A DNA stretch of 64,000 nucleotides. Origin: Nannochloropsis oceanica (Eukaryota; Sar; Eustigmatophyceae; Eustigmatales; Monodopsidaceae). The notes under the pieces are model-generated. The model made no database searches, had not been told where the DNA came from, and worked only from the letters and a program-made list of their open reading frames with translations. The stretch lies in NCBI GenBank assembly GCA_004519485.1, contig CP038133.1:310001-374000 (forward strand), in the 5' to 3' direction. Below are positions 1-11,141 of this stretch, one piece after another (the stretch's first letter is position 1; every line of letters starts with the position of its first letter). Made by a program: the position numbers and the translations under genes.

Positions 1-1066
1 GACATAGGATACTGTTCGGGATTGCGATGGTAAGGGGTGACATCGAACTGGCATAAGGTCAAATCTAAGTCATGATCACCCTGTAGCTGCACGGCCACTG
101 GAAACAAAACAGGCATCGCCAGCTCCGCGTCCTTCAAATCAGAAGGATTCAAATGCAAATACCGCGCCACAGGCTGCTCCCATGCGTCGTCAATATTTTT
201 ACTGGCCCAATCAATGCCCCCAAGCTCTGGTACCTCTCCTAAGTCTTGCTCAGGGAATAGAAGCTGCTGCGGCGCAACATCCTCCGCCCCGTCCTCGCTC
301 ACGAAACTCCGCACAGCAGGGGGGGCGTTGCTGCTGCTGCTGCGGAAAATGCCGGCAGAAAGACGGATGAGATGGGCAATGAACATTGTTGTGCACAATA
401 GGACGCTGTGGGGTGGATGATGCATGTGGGATGTGGGAGAGCTTTTTTGGGGCGGCTTCCTAGGAGCTTTCCAGGATGTGGGGCAAAACGAAAGGCAGGC
501 CGAGCATATCGAGAGATAGGTGCTGTAACCACTGAGTATGGAAACCGATAATTAAATATGCTCTTGACACTACACCTTGCACGCACTCACATGAAAAGCC
601 CAACGAGCACTTTCTTGCCCCGCCGGGACGCCCAATGCGCCCGCACGGAGTTTGTGATGCCGGTCCTCCGGGTGTAGCCCCATGCTGCCGCAATACTTGA
701 TTTGGATGATTTATCCTTGTAGCCCACTCCCACCATCATGGATGCAGGCTCGCGGTGACCGGCAATTGCGGGCGAGGGGATAGTGGGTGTCCTAATGCCC
801 GAACGGCGTCCGCGTTTGTCCTTGGGGCCTGTGCTTTGCGTTGGATAGGATGCATAATAGGAAAATGCGGCGGCCGATGAATATGAATGAGACGGAGTCG
901 GCATGTACCCAGCACCACATGGTAGTAGGGTTGGGTGATATGTCTCGCCACGAGTAACTTGCCCGAGATGAGTGCGTGCTGTCCCGATCAAAGAAGCAGA
1001 TGGGCCATGGGTCTCGTGTGAAATGGGCAAGAGGAAGTGATTAGGATAACCACACAGGCGCCGCAT
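1..1066 (-). CDS. Type II membrane protein, 3' end cut by window edge
   Basis: I do not recognise the family. The model has two exons: 1066-591, an intron at 590-406 with a GTGAGT donor and a CCCCACAG acceptor, then 405 to the window edge. The splice phases fit exactly (AT|C). The joined frame creates a hydrophobic stretch across the junction, reading roughly KKVLVGLFIVLLCTTMFIAH, at about residues 152-171. That gives an N-terminal Ser/Tyr/Arg-rich cytosolic tail of about 150 residues, one membrane anchor, and at least 120 residues on the far side. The distal part is acidic and Trp-containing (GIDWASKNIDD) and continues past base 1. An in-frame stop lies just upstream of the ATG at 1066. A shorter reading starting at the ATG at 386 would give a presequence-like N-terminus instead. 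The type II shape is common among Golgi enzymes, but no catalytic motif is visible. Confidence 0.55.
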
Positions 1067-1438
1067 CCGTAAATAGGGTGAGGCCCAAGATCAGCACTTT
1101 TGTCCCGGGCCTTGAACTGTGCTAGTCGAGACTGGGGTTTCCGAAAGAGAAAGACGACGGGCAAGCTTTTGTTGTCGTAACGGCTTTGCAGTGCTTATGA
1201 TCAATTGCGCACCCTATTAAATAACAGGCCTAAGGCCTTTGCTTTTTACTTTAGTCTACCATGCTCACCACGCAAAACAAATACGAACCTCAACTTCCAG
1301 CTCAATCCGACAGGCAGGCAAGGGCACCTAGACACATCACCCCCGCTCGCTTTTTTCTTCGCTCGCCGCAAGTCGTTCTCGCGGCAACGACCAGCAGCTG
1401 CACAAGCAGGACTTCAAAGTTTACTGTGGGCGACGGGC
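1067..1438. promoter_or_regulatory. Divergent intergenic/promoter region
   Basis: This 372-bp gap lies between the head of the minus-strand membrane protein and the head of the plus-strand ASH-domain gene, so it should hold both promoters. The plus-strand frame stays open back to a TTG at 1205, but the first ATG in that frame is at 1439. I see no clear TATA or other element. Confidence 0.4.
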
Positions 1439-4400
1439 ATGGCAACAACCAATGTCGATGCCGAGGCCAATGACCTGGCGCAGTATCTGCGGCAGGAGGA
1501 GGACTCGGAGAACCGCACGCCGGTGGCTGCGTCGAGCCACAAGAAACGACGAGAGCACCATCAGCAACTGAAGAGTCCAAGCCTCGCCTCTATACTTGGT
1601 GCGCCGACGCCCTCCCCGAACCGTCGACTGCTGTTTGACCGTGACCGGGACCCGCAGCGGGCACCCTTTCAAAGTCTTGACGACTTGAGCAACCATCACG
1701 ACCGAGCGCAGTCTCTTGCCTCGGACAAAAAGGAAAGGGTGGCCAACAGCAGCTTCATCAGTGCCAGCAGCGCGGGCGACAACGACAACATGACACCCAT
1801 CGGCAAGATGGGTGTCAGCCCTATCTTTCGTTCCCCTTTGACCACGACAAAACCCGAAAAAAAACACGGTGGTAGCAGCAGCGGTGCCAGGAGTGCGACA
1901 AGCAGCAGCGGTCGTCGTCGGTTGATAGATGTGGAGAAGAGTCCGTCATCATTGACCCCCAAGCACGAAAATGAAACCGGCAGTACCTCCAGTAGCCTCA
2001 GCCAGAAGTCTGGTAGGGACATGGATAGTCCCATATTTTATTTGAGCTCTGATTCGAGCGATAATGATGACGATGAAGAGGGAGCGGAAGCGGCCCTGTA
2101 TTTGGACGAAAAAATAGCGGAGGTAGAAGAAAACGGAGTAGCAGCAGGTGAAAAAGGAAGTCGACGGAACCATGCAAGCGACGAGCAACAACAAGAAGGA
2201 GTAGAATATGAGAATATCACACCCACCAACGCGTCTACTGCCTCTTCCCCTCTACTCACTTCCTCTACCACAAGTGTCAAAGGCATGTCCCCCACGTTGT
2301 CAACGACACGACAATTCTCCTCCTCCGGCTCTCCTACCCTCGCCCGTCCTATTCAGCCCTCTTGTCAGCCACTCCGGACCTTCGCCTCCCCCATGCCTAC
2401 ATTTCCCCGTGTCCCCGCACCTTATCCTATCTCTCCCATCTCTCCTCCCCCACCCGGACTCCAAGCACCAGCGCCAAGCACCCCGTCAGTAGATGCCCTG
2501 ATATCCCGGGCTCACGCAATCCATACACCTGACGTCGTTGAGAAAGAGAGGATTAAGAGTTGGTTTAGCGATCGCATGCTTTCTGCAGTCAAGAAGTTTG
2601 TGTGGCAGGACACACAGTGTCAGGATCTCTCCGGACGGCCTGGCGCGCAGCAGCGGCAGCAGCAGCAACACGAGAAAATTTCTCGTCGAGGGGAGGGAAG
2701 AGAAGAAGGATATCTGTCTACGATACATAAGGAGGGAGATAATGGTGGTGAATTCCTTTCTATTGCTGACTTGTCCGACAAGTCGGCGTCGTTATCGTTG
2801 GCGGAAGTGAAGGGAAAAGGGAAGGCCGGGCGTGGTGGGGAAGTGCGCTTTCATTCGCAGACGTCTTCAATCTCCTCCTTCTTCGCCTCGTCTTCACGGC
2901 AAATCGGCACCAATAAGATGGACGTACCGGTAATGGAGAGCGCACAGCAGCTATTGCAGCAGCCACGCTGGTCTATCTACACGATGGAGCCCCCCGTGTC
3001 TCCTCCGCGCCAACTGCAGCAGCACCAGCAGCAGCACCACCACCACCCAAAGCCAGCGGAGCGTTGGGATGGCTTTCCTACCATTCCTCGGTCTGTTCAA
3101 TCTCCGCCTTCTTCGACCGTCAGTTCCTCCGGTGACTTAACCAAAGCGGTCTCCTCCCAAGCAGCAGCAGCAGCAGCACGCGCAGCGGCTAGGGCGGCAG
3201 CAGTAGCAACAGCAGCAGCAATAGCTGTATCCAGTTCGGCGTCTTCAAGCAGAGAAAGACCCTTTTCTGCTTCTGCTGCCGCTGCGGTCCCGTCCTCCTC
3301 TCTCTCCTCCTCATTTTCCTCGTCTTCCTCCTGTGTGTCTGCCCCCTCCCTTTCTGCTGCAGAAAGGAAAAAGGAGCCAGAGGGAGACTCCCTCTTTTCG
3401 ATCTCTCTTCCTCTTTTGACCGGGGCTCGCCGTGGGTGGGGGGCAGACAGTGCCTGTTCGCGGCATCGACCCGAACTACGCAGTGGTCACGGGCAGGGGA
3501 ACGAGAAGGAGGACGAAGGCCGAACGCAGGTCCGACGGCGGATGCTGGCTCTTTCCACTACAGGTGACGATATCAGGAGGGACAGTGAGAGCGGCAGCAG
3601 CAGCAGTAGCATGAATGGTACGGGCATGAGGGAAGGCAGGAAGGGCAACTGCAGCAACAGCGCTAGCAGTAGTGCCAGCCTCAGCAGTAGAGCGATGGTC
3701 ACCACCGCATTTCCAACGAGTCCCAAGTCGGTGCTGGAAGTGCTAGCTATGGCTTCCTCCTCTCCTACCTCCTTCGCTGCCTCCCTTGCGTCCTGCTCTT
3801 CCTCTATCTCCTCCTTCCGTCCCGCTTCTTCCCGTGGGCAGATACCTTTCCATTTTAGCATGAGCAGCGATGAAGAACAGGAGCAAGAGCAAGAAGTTGC
3901 AGAGGCAGCAGAGCGGGGCCTGTCACCAAGCCGCCCTCCTCCACCAACCGCACGGTTGCCCCATTTATATTCGCCTCTGCAGCCTGCTGCTTCTTTGCCG
4001 CAAAGCGAGGAAGGTAGAAAGAAAGGACTAACAACTCATCGAACATTTGAAGGATTACTTCAGGAAAGCGATGTGGAGGTGTCTCGCCGCAATTCTGCAC
4101 CGTCCTCTTTTTCCTCCTCCTTTTCCCCGTCGTCCATCTCCTCTTCCTCAACTTTATCGCCTTCTGCACCTTCACCTTCGTACCCCAACAAGCCGACTTG
4201 TATTACAACAATCGCCGCTACTACTGCTGCTCGTCCTTCCCCTCCAGTCATGCCCGACGTTTCCTTGCCAATCACTTGGCGCGAAGTCTTAGTGGGCTGT
4301 GCCGCTTCCCGTGAACTTCAACTCCGAAACTGTCGGCCTGGCCCTTGCATTGTTCACGTTGCCTTTACCTTCCATCATCAGGAGGACGAGGACGAAGAAG

Positions 4401-5263
4401 GGGGGGAGGCCAAGAGGGAGAAGGAGGGTTGTTTTCACGTGAGCAGCTGCGGCAAGGTCCGGGAGAAGGACGAGGAGGTAGTGGGTGCTGACGGCATTCT
4501 ACGTTTGTTGATTACCTTTCTTCCTGTGCACTCAGGCTTGCATCGTGCCACGTTGCATTTGCGTGTGGGTGTGCCTGTTGAGGAGGGTAGAGGAGCGGGA
4601 GAAGGAAAAAGAGGAGGGGGAAGGGAAGAAGGGATGTACGACGTTGACCTGGTGGGAACGGCGACTGACGGAGAAGTGGGGACAGCGGGAGGGATTGGAG
4701 GAGTGGTTAAGACACCCTTGCAGCTGGAGGTGAATTTTAGTGATCGAAGCGCCAAAAACAGATATTTGAGGAGGCTCTACCCCAGCAGGAAGGGAAAGGA
4801 TGCGGCAGTAGCAGTGGGCGCGAAGTCATTAAGAATCTCGGATGAGTCCCCCATGTCCCCAACACACTCGACACCAACACAACCATCGTCCTCCAATTCC
4901 GCCTTTTTATCTTCTTCTTCCGGGAACCCTGGGGTAGGTTTTGCTCAAACCTTTATCAACTTTGGGAAGCAACCACTGGGCAGCGTGAACATCCAGAGGG
5001 TGCGGCTGTGTAACCCTCTTTCCGCGCCGCAGCTGGTTGTGTTGGAATCTGCCTCCCTTCCCTTCGTCTTGGCCCATCGGGTCATAAAGCTGAGACCGAA
5101 GGCTTTTGTCAAGCTTCCTTTGCGGTTTGTGCCGGTGCATCGTGGTGAGTTCGCAGTTACCTTGCGGGCAAATGTGCATGCTTTACACGGGGAGGGGCAG
5201 GGGATTAAAAATGGTGGGAGTAGCCGGGACATAACGCTGGAATTGCGTGGACAAGTGGAGTGA
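1439..5263 (+). CDS. Large Ser-rich protein with C-terminal ASH/MSP-like domains (CEP192/SPD-2-like)
   Basis: About 1274 residues in one exon, starting at the first ATG of the frame (GGGCATGG context). The first 900 residues are low complexity: Ser runs, Gln/His stretches, Ala runs, basic patches and acidic patches. A short conserved-looking amphipathic segment (IKSWFSDRMLSAVKKFVWQ) lies near residue 372. Two beta-rich Ig-like segments follow. The first, at about 940-1070, contains ITWREVLVGCAASRELQLRN. The second, at about 1165-1274, contains LPLRFVPVHRGEFAVTL. Alternating strands with the phrase FxPVHxGxxxxxL are typical of ASH (ASPM-SPD2-Hydin) or Cep192 Ig-like domains. In animals Cep192/SPD-2 recruits gamma-tubulin complexes and kinases to centrosomes. 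A spindle-pole scaffold role here is inferred. Another ASH protein (TRAPPC-like or Hydin fragment) is possible. Confidence 0.6.
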   Translation: MATTNVDAEANDLAQYLRQEEDSENRTPVAASSHKKRREHHQQLKSPSLASILGAPTPSPNRRLLFDRDRDPQRAPFQSLDDLSNHHDRAQSLASDKKERVANSSFISASSAGDNDNMTPIGKMGVSPIFRSPLTTTKPEKKHGGSSSGARSATSSSGRRRLIDVEKSPSSLTPKHENETGSTSSSLSQKSGRDMDSPIFYLSSDSSDNDDDEEGAEAALYLDEKIAEVEENGVAAGEKGSRRNHASDEQQQEGVEYENITPTNASTASSPLLTSSTTSVKGMSPTLSTTRQFSSSGSPTLARPIQPSCQPLRTFASPMPTFPRVPAPYPISPISPPPPGLQAPAPSTPSVDALISRAHAIHTPDVVEKERIKSWFSDRMLSAVKKFVWQDTQCQDLSGRPGAQQRQQQQHEKISRRGEGREEGYLSTIHKEGDNGGEFLSIADLSDKSASLSLAEVKGKGKAGRGGEVRFHSQTSSISSFFASSSRQIGTNKMDVPVMESAQQLLQQPRWSIYTMEPPVSPPRQLQQHQQQHHHHPKPAERWDGFPTIPRSVQSPPSSTVSSSGDLTKAVSSQAAAAAARAAARAAAVATAAAIAVSSSASSSRERPFSASAAAAVPSSSLSSSFSSSSSCVSAPSLSAAERKKEPEGDSLFSISLPLLTGARRGWGADSACSRHRPELRSGHGQGNEKEDEGRTQVRRRMLALSTTGDDIRRDSESGSSSSSMNGTGMREGRKGNCSNSASSSASLSSRAMVTTAFPTSPKSVLEVLAMASSSPTSFAASLASCSSSISSFRPASSRGQIPFHFSMSSDEEQEQEQEVAEAAERGLSPSRPPPPTARLPHLYSPLQPAASLPQSEEGRKKGLTTHRTFEGLLQESDVEVSRRNSAPSSFSSSFSPSSISSSSTLSPSAPSPSYPNKPTCITTIAATTAARPSPPVMPDVSLPITWREVLVGCAASRELQLRNCRPGPCIVHVAFTFHHQEDEDEEGGEAKREKEGCFHVSSCGKVREKDEEVVGADGILRLLITFLPVHSGLHRATLHLRVGVPVEEGRGAGEGKRGGGREEGMYDVDLVGTATDGEVGTAGGIGGVVKTPLQLEVNFSDRSAKNRYLRRLYPSRKGKDAAVAVGAKSLRISDESPMSPTHSTPTQPSSSNSAFLSSSSGNPGVGFAQTFINFGKQPLGSVNIQRVRLCNPLSAPQLVVLESASLPFVLAHRVIKLRPKAFVKLPLRFVPVHRGEFAVTLRANVHALHGEGQGIKNGGSSRDITLELRGQVE

Positions 5264-6130
5264 AAGAAGGGGTGTGGTAGCTGAGTATCGTATGTCAGTG
5301 GTTCTAAAAAAGAAGTCAAAAGGGGAAGCAATTGTAAGCAAAAATGAAGAGATCAGAAGTACTAAGCGCTGTGTCTTGGAGCTTACTTTGGCGCAATTTA
5401 CGTGCTCCCTTGACCTCGGACAGCGAATTTTCCGCAGGCGCTGCGAGTCTTGTTTCATCCGCGCTCCGAAGGCGCTTCTCCCCCAAGGGGTCGACATGCC
5501 ATCTCGTCCTCTACGAACAGAGCAACTCGTTCGTCAATGTCTGTGTGCATGATTTCTGGGGATTTGCTGCCTGCCGTTGTTGGACGAAGCGAAGGCAATG
5601 ATACTTCATCCTGGAATCCACACACGCACCACAGCCATCTTCTCATTATGTGGACCACATCATGGGTTTTGCTGCCGAGCGGCGGGGAACTTATTGCCTT
5701 CGCGCCAAAACGCCACTCCCAGGCGGGTAACAGTCGAGCATGCCTTCATACATAATGCTCAGGCAATTATTCAACTCTCACCAGCGTCGACGAGTTAATC
5801 GTTGTTACGTTGTTCATAGGGCCGCATGCACTAAACCTTAGAAGTTTACCAGACGCGCACGCCCCGCATACAGTCCTCATGACAGTTGGCCACGGAGCGA
5901 AGAAAGAAGAAAAGATAGCTGCTCGCATGTCATCGTCGTCACGGAAGAGGTCGTACCTGCCGGGGGAGGCGGTCTCCCAAAAAGTTTACGCCGTCGGATG
6001 GCATTTTTAAATGCCAACTCGCAGCGCGCAGCAAAATCGCAGTCTCTCACTCGTCGACCTCCTCACCCCCTGCAACTTGTCCATCCCCTCCTAATTCAAC
6101 ATTCCTTTCACACCCAACCCGCACCCACAG
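5264..6130. other. Intergenic region, no gene seen
   Basis: Between the ASH-domain gene and the zinc-finger gene. It has short overlapping open frames on both strands without family resemblance. The last 100 bases are pyrimidine-rich and end in CCCACAG directly before the zinc-finger ATG, so they may be the tail of a 5' UTR intron. Confidence 0.4.
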
Positions 6131-6829
6131 ATGCACCCAGGCGAGGTAAGAGGGGATGGCAGCCAAGTGCTGCCTCCGAACTATACCCAACACCGCCGCT
6201 ATCAGCAGCAGCAGCAGCAGCAGGAGCCACCGAGGCACCAGACCAACCTTCCGGAGGACATGGATGGCATAATTCCCCGAGCCGCGCCGATGAGAAATCC
6301 TCCTCTTGAGCCGGTCCTCGCAGGGCTTGCATCTCAAAATGGTAGCGGTGACAGTGGTGGCGGCGGCAAGGGAAAACAAGCCTATCCTCCGGGAGACGGG
6401 AGCCATCAGCCATTTTTCATCCACGCGCACAACCCGCCACAATTTTCCGTGCTTCCTCCTCCTCCTCCTCCCCCGCCAGCCGGGGCACAATCGCGCCCCC
6501 CACAATTAAACCCTCTCCCAGTTCCTTCTCTTCCTCTTCCTTCTTGTTCTTCTTCTTATCATTCTTCTTCCAACCGTCATTTTGGTTCCCAGCACCCGCC
6601 GCCAGTAACTGAAGTGGTCTTGTCACGGCCACCATCCCCCAGTCCCTCACCACTTCAGCACCTAGAGCAACAGCAACAACAGCAGAACTACCGCCATAAC
6701 AGCAGAAACGACAACAACAACATTATCGACGTTCCGTTCTCCCATCTGTCCCCTGCTCCCCGTGCACAAGCCTTCTTCCGCAATCCCCCTCCCCAGGTAG
6801 CTCTTCCCCCTCACATCTACAACCCAATG

Positions 6830-6864
<35 letters not shown>

Positions 6865-8476
6865 ACTATCGCAAGAAGAATTTGGGCAACAGCAGCTGCA
6901 GCGCCCACACAAGCAACGCGAGGACTCCAGGCGGAGAAAGAAAGGCAAAGCTGGCCCCTCTTCATCACCTTCCTCTTCCTCATATTGCCCCCCCCCCTTT
7001 TCCTCCTCTCCCGGCGCCCTCTCAGATTCCAACTTAACCACCATCAGCCACACCAAAAGTAGCAAAACAACAGCAACAGCAGCAACTACCGCTGTACCAT
7101 CCATCCGTGGGGAGTCTTCAAACGCCGAGGACGACAATTTGAAAGCTAACAGCTCCATCCTCCCCGATGGCACGTTTTCCTGCAACCACTGCCAGAAAAC
7201 ATTCACCCTTAAGGGAAATTTGAAACGACACCTCCTCACACACGGGGGCGTCCGTCCCTTCTCCTGCTCCATCTGCGAAAAAACCTTCTCGCGGAAAGCC
7301 GACCTGGAAATCCACGTCCGGGTCCACACAGGCGAGAGACCCTACACCTGCCCCTGGATGAACTGCGGGCGGCAATTCGCCCGGATTTCTGACTTGAGGT
7401 CTCACGAGCGAACACACAGTGGCTTGAAGGGTTTTTTGTGTCCCTATTCGGGGTGTGGGAGGCGGTTTGCAAGGAGATACGACATGAACAAGCATGCGAA
7501 GGTGCACGAGAAACGTGGGGAGACACCGGGGAAGAGCCAGGAGCAGGGCCGATGGGAGGAAGAAATGAAGGTGTGGGGCGTCCAGGCGAGGGAGAAGGAG
7601 AGGAATATTGGGGGGAAGGGAGAGATGGGAGTCAAAGGCTTTGGTTTGACGTCCATGCCCTCCATCCGTCCTCCTCACATCAATGTTTTGCCTGCCAAGA
7701 ATCATGCTTCCCTCTCCCCCTTTCCTTCTCCTTCCTCTCCCTCGCATTCACCGAATTCGCCCGCTTCCAAAAAGCGAGGCCGTGGAGTGCGGGATGCAGC
7801 AGCATCATCAGTAATGGCAGCAGCAGCAGCAGCAGGTGGTGGTGGTGGAGGCGGAGGAGGAGCACCTGTTGCAATAGAAGGAGTGGCGGCAGGACGTACG
7901 ACTGAATCAACCCCTTCTCTTGCAACCTCACACTTCACTACAGCTGCAGCTGCGGTAGGAGCATTGGATGAATGTAGCAGCAGTATCAGCAGCAGCAGAA
8001 GCAAGCAATCGTATGGTGCAGCAGGGCAGTTGCAGCTATGGCAACAGTACCAGCACCAGCGTGATTCAAAGAATCACCACCACCGCTGTCAACACCACCA
8101 GCACCACGAGCAGGCCCATCATCATCATGAGGAAAAGGAAGGTGTAAGGGCAGAAGGAGAAAGCGTAGGGGGTGGAGGAGAGGGAGGAGGCGAAGGACGG
8201 GGAGATGCAGGAGGAGAGGCCAAGAGGGCGTATCTAGCCCGCCTTAACACCACACATCAACCTCCCTGCATCTCCTCCCTCACTGACTTTGCCGCCAGAG
8301 GAATGCAAGCCATGCGCTTAAGCCCCGATGGCACAGCAGCAGGAGCAGGTAGAGGAGCAGGGGAAGGAAGGCTTATCGCCGCCGCCGCTGCCGCTGCCGC
8401 CGCTGCAGCTGAAGGAGCAGGAGCAGGAGGGATGGGAGGGGCAGGAGCAGTAGCAGGAGCAGGAGGGGTGGGAGGG

Positions 8477-8511
<35 letters not shown>

Positions 8512-9127
8512 GCAACCGAAACTGTTTACACGCGTGCTTCACGGGCAGCATGTCGACTTCCTCTCGCCCGACCGTGTCCTCGAATGTCGAGAAGGCCACA
8601 AACACGACGACCCTCCTTCTCCTCCGCCGCCTCCTGTCGCTGCCCTTCCCCCCCCTCTCCCCGACTTGCCTCCCTCCCCCTCCACCTCCGAAAAGGGGAA
8701 ACTGACCGAAAAAGAAGTAGGGGAGGCACAAAAGAAGTGCGCAGGAGAACATGCAACAAAAGAGTGTGCATGTGTCCAGGTCTACTATGACGGGATCCCA
8801 CATTACATCATTGATGGGAAGCTGCAACGGAGGGACGAAAGTGGAGACTTACTTGATTTGGGAGATTTTCGTGTGTTGGACGATGATTTTGAAACCTTTT
8901 TCTCATCAAGTAAGCTTGCTCTGTCTTTAAAGGGAGGGGAGATGATGCGCGCGGCTCAAATTTCGTTTCTCGTGCTCTGAATTACATGTTCTTATCGTGC
9001 TTGACACTTTTTGCATCACATCTCACAACTCCTCCCTCCCTCTTTCCATTTCCCCCTTCGCTTTCCTAAACTCACAGTGGAGACTCTCCTGCAAGAACAA
9101 GGTCGGACAAGCTATGTAGGTAGGTAG
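6131..9127 (+). CDS. PolyQ/polyA C2H2 zinc-finger transcription factor
   Basis: Four adjacent C2H2 fingers lie at about residues 350-460. Fingers 1 and 2 have CxxC (CNHCQKTF, CSICEKTF). Fingers 3 and 4 have CxxxxC (CPWMNCGRQF, CPYSGCGRRF). TGERPY-like linkers join some of them, so sequence-specific DNA binding is expected. The flanks are long homopeptide runs: Gln before the fingers; Ala, Gly, His and Ala-Gly repeats after. Unspliced, the frame stops at 8980. A better model uses a GTAAGC donor at 8910 and a CTCACAG acceptor ending at 9077. It joins in phase (A|TG) and adds METLLQEQGRTSYVGR before a stop at 9127, replacing an unconvincing hydrophobic tail. The ATG sits right after a CCCACAG, so an upstream non-coding exon is possible. 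Target genes are unknown. Confidence 0.75.
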
Positions 9128-9656
9128 AGAGGGGGAAAGGGCGTGCCAAGGTATACTGACATATGCTCAAAAGCACACTGACATGAACAATAGCGGGCAG
9201 CTAGAGGAAATTAACTCTGCCTGTAGTCAAATTGCGTCATGGTAGGAAGGCCAGAGCGAGGGAAGAGAGTGGAGAGGAGAGTGGCCGATGTTGTATGGAG
9301 AGAGTGATGGAACAATATGAGAATTGGCTGGTTAACCGCCGCCTAAATTGATATTAATAACACATATATATGTATATATGTATATATATATGTGTGTGTA
9401 TACATGTATATGTATGTGGGACTGGAAGAATTTTGCAGTAGGAAGAGATTTAGAAAAGCACGGAGAAAACGACACATAGAGTGGCTTTGAGAAGGATAAA
9501 AAGGATTTCCCCTCTTGCAGTGTGCGTTTGTGTGCTTTTCTTTTTTCTATTTTACGATGAACTGACATGCATTACTTACAGTGCCAATGCCTTGCACTCC
9601 TACCACGACTAAGATTCTGTATTTCTCTCATGATTTTCCTACGACCACTCATACCT
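9128..9656. repeat. Intergenic region with a (TA)n/(TG)n microsatellite
   Basis: Convergent gap between the zinc-finger gene and the FAD oxidoreductase. An alternating TA/TATG/TG tract runs from about 9361 to 9417. No gene is seen. Confidence 0.7.
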
Positions 9657-11141
9657 TCACCAAAATCTTTTTTCCCTCTGCTTGACAAGGGGTGCCCGTA
9701 CCTGGAAGGGCAGTAATGTCTCATCCCCCATCAAGATAGCCTCTGCCAGTTTTGCCCCCAGAAAGGCATGATGAATCAAGCCCCTCCCACCCAACCCGGT
9801 GTACAACCACGTCTCCACCTCCTCCCCTTCCTCCTTTCCTCCCTCCTTTCCTCTCAAAGAAACACGACCGAGTATAGGAACCCTGCCAAGATCACTTCTT
9901 GGCGTGGCTACGCGAGTACCAGTCGTGATACGGTACGCGGCAGGTCTCCTTTTCAAAGGAGGGTAGATCCTCTCCGCTTTCTCTCGCAAAGCCCTCATCT
10001 TCTCCTCGCCCTTTTCCTCTTTCTCCTCCCCGCCTTTCACTTTGGCCACTTGTCCCCAAGGATCTTTCACGTATTCCTTTGTCGAACCACACCTCAGCAC
10101 TCTCCTCTCTGCCTTCGTCCAGTCTTCGCCCCTCCTCAAGTCCACCCCCGGCACTACATATTCGCCGCAGAGCAATGCTGAGCCCAATGAGGTCCCCGCC
10201 GCGCTCTCTTCCCTCCCTTCCTTATCTTCTTCCTCTTGATCCACCAGTAAAGTGCGTCCTGTGACCAGCTCAATGGGTAGATGCTTCAGTGCGGGGAAAG
10301 AGCAGATGCCGGCCCCTGAGGCTAGGACGATTACATCGTACGCTGCAGCTCCTGCATTTTTTTTTTTATGTTTGATAGCCTGAGCATTGGAAAAGGTGCA
10401 CTGTTCCCATGTCAACATGGTGGTGTTGCCGTGTGTTTGTTGAAGTGACAGCCAGAGGCCTCGCAAGTAGTCAGGCATGGACAACACAATACTATTCCGC
10501 AACAGCAATCCATGCCCCGGATTGTTGGCTTTACATTGCCATTCCTCTCCCTCCAGCCATTTTAGCCATTCCGGGAGCTTGGCGGCGGCTGCCTGGTAGT
10601 TGAGGACGTGTTGTGGAATCAATGCTGGACGAAGAATGGTGCCCGGTGATGAGTGCAGCCGACGGGCGGCAGCTTCATCTCCTGCATTCAAGAGCGCTGC
10701 CTTGCTTGCCTCCACGAGGCGGAGAGTGGCTTCGAATCCTTCCAGTCCTGACCAAATTATGCGGTTCTTGGGCGTGAGTGGGTGGAGTAAGCCGCCCGCA
10801 ACGGCCGAGGCCGAGGCCTGCCCTGGTGCCATGCTGTCATAGATGGTAAGGCGTTGAACACGGCCTGCCAGATGCCAAGCTGTCGACAGGCCAGACAAAC
10901 CGCCACCAACAATTGCTATATTTAACCTCAGCCGTTCTGATTTGTTTGGCACTGACGAGGCGAAAAGACGAGCAAGGAGGGGGCGGTGTGAACGAGACGG
11001 GAGGCTTAGAAGGAAGGCTGAGGGCCGCGCCATTGTACTGCAAAAAATGAGGCAGGAGCATGCGAGCAGAGGGACCGCAACCGAGACCCTCACACCGCCC
11101 GCTGGCATGCCGTGTTCCTGCGATGATGTGGATGTGTGCAT
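9657..11141 (-). CDS. FAD-dependent oxidoreductase, DAO superfamily, probably organellar
   Basis: 494 residues in one exon. The N-terminal Rossmann FAD motif is clear (IAIVGGGLSGLSTAWHLAG), followed by an acid ending the second strand (LTIYDS) and a serine-rich loop before AGGLLHPLTPKN. This is typical of D-amino-acid oxidase, glycine oxidase and MnmC-C relatives. The C-terminal GTRVATPRSDLGRVPILG and TGLGGRGLIHHAFLG segments match the second FAD-contact region of these enzymes. The closest type I recognise is the plant chloroplast FAD oxidoreductase family of unknown substrate. About 70 residues precede the Rossmann fold, with a hydrophobic stretch and then a Ser/Arg-rich segment, which suits plastid or mitochondrial import. 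Translation could start at the first ATG or at the MARPSAF methionine. It is divergent from HisRS. The substrate cannot be told. Confidence 0.75.
   Translation of the reverse strand: MHTSTSSQEHGMPAGGVRVSVAVPLLACSCLIFCSTMARPSAFLLSLPSRSHRPLLARLFASSVPNKSERLRLNIAIVGGGLSGLSTAWHLAGRVQRLTIYDSMAPGQASASAVAGGLLHPLTPKNRIIWSGLEGFEATLRLVEASKAALLNAGDEAAARRLHSSPGTILRPALIPQHVLNYQAAAAKLPEWLKWLEGEEWQCKANNPGHGLLLRNSIVLSMPDYLRGLWLSLQQTHGNTTMLTWEQCTFSNAQAIKHKKKNAGAAAYDVIVLASGAGICSFPALKHLPIELVTGRTLLVDQEEEDKEGREESAAGTSLGSALLCGEYVVPGVDLRRGEDWTKAERRVLRCGSTKEYVKDPWGQVAKVKGGEEKEEKGEEKMRALREKAERIYPPLKRRPAAYRITTGTRVATPRSDLGRVPILGRVSLRGKEGGKEEGEEVETWLYTGLGGRGLIHHAFLGAKLAEAILMGDETLLPFQVRAPLVKQREKRFW

Noticed and set aside
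1205-1438. Upstream extension of the ASH-domain gene
   Set aside because: The extension starts at TTG. The first ATG of the frame is 1439, and the upstream residues look like UTR.
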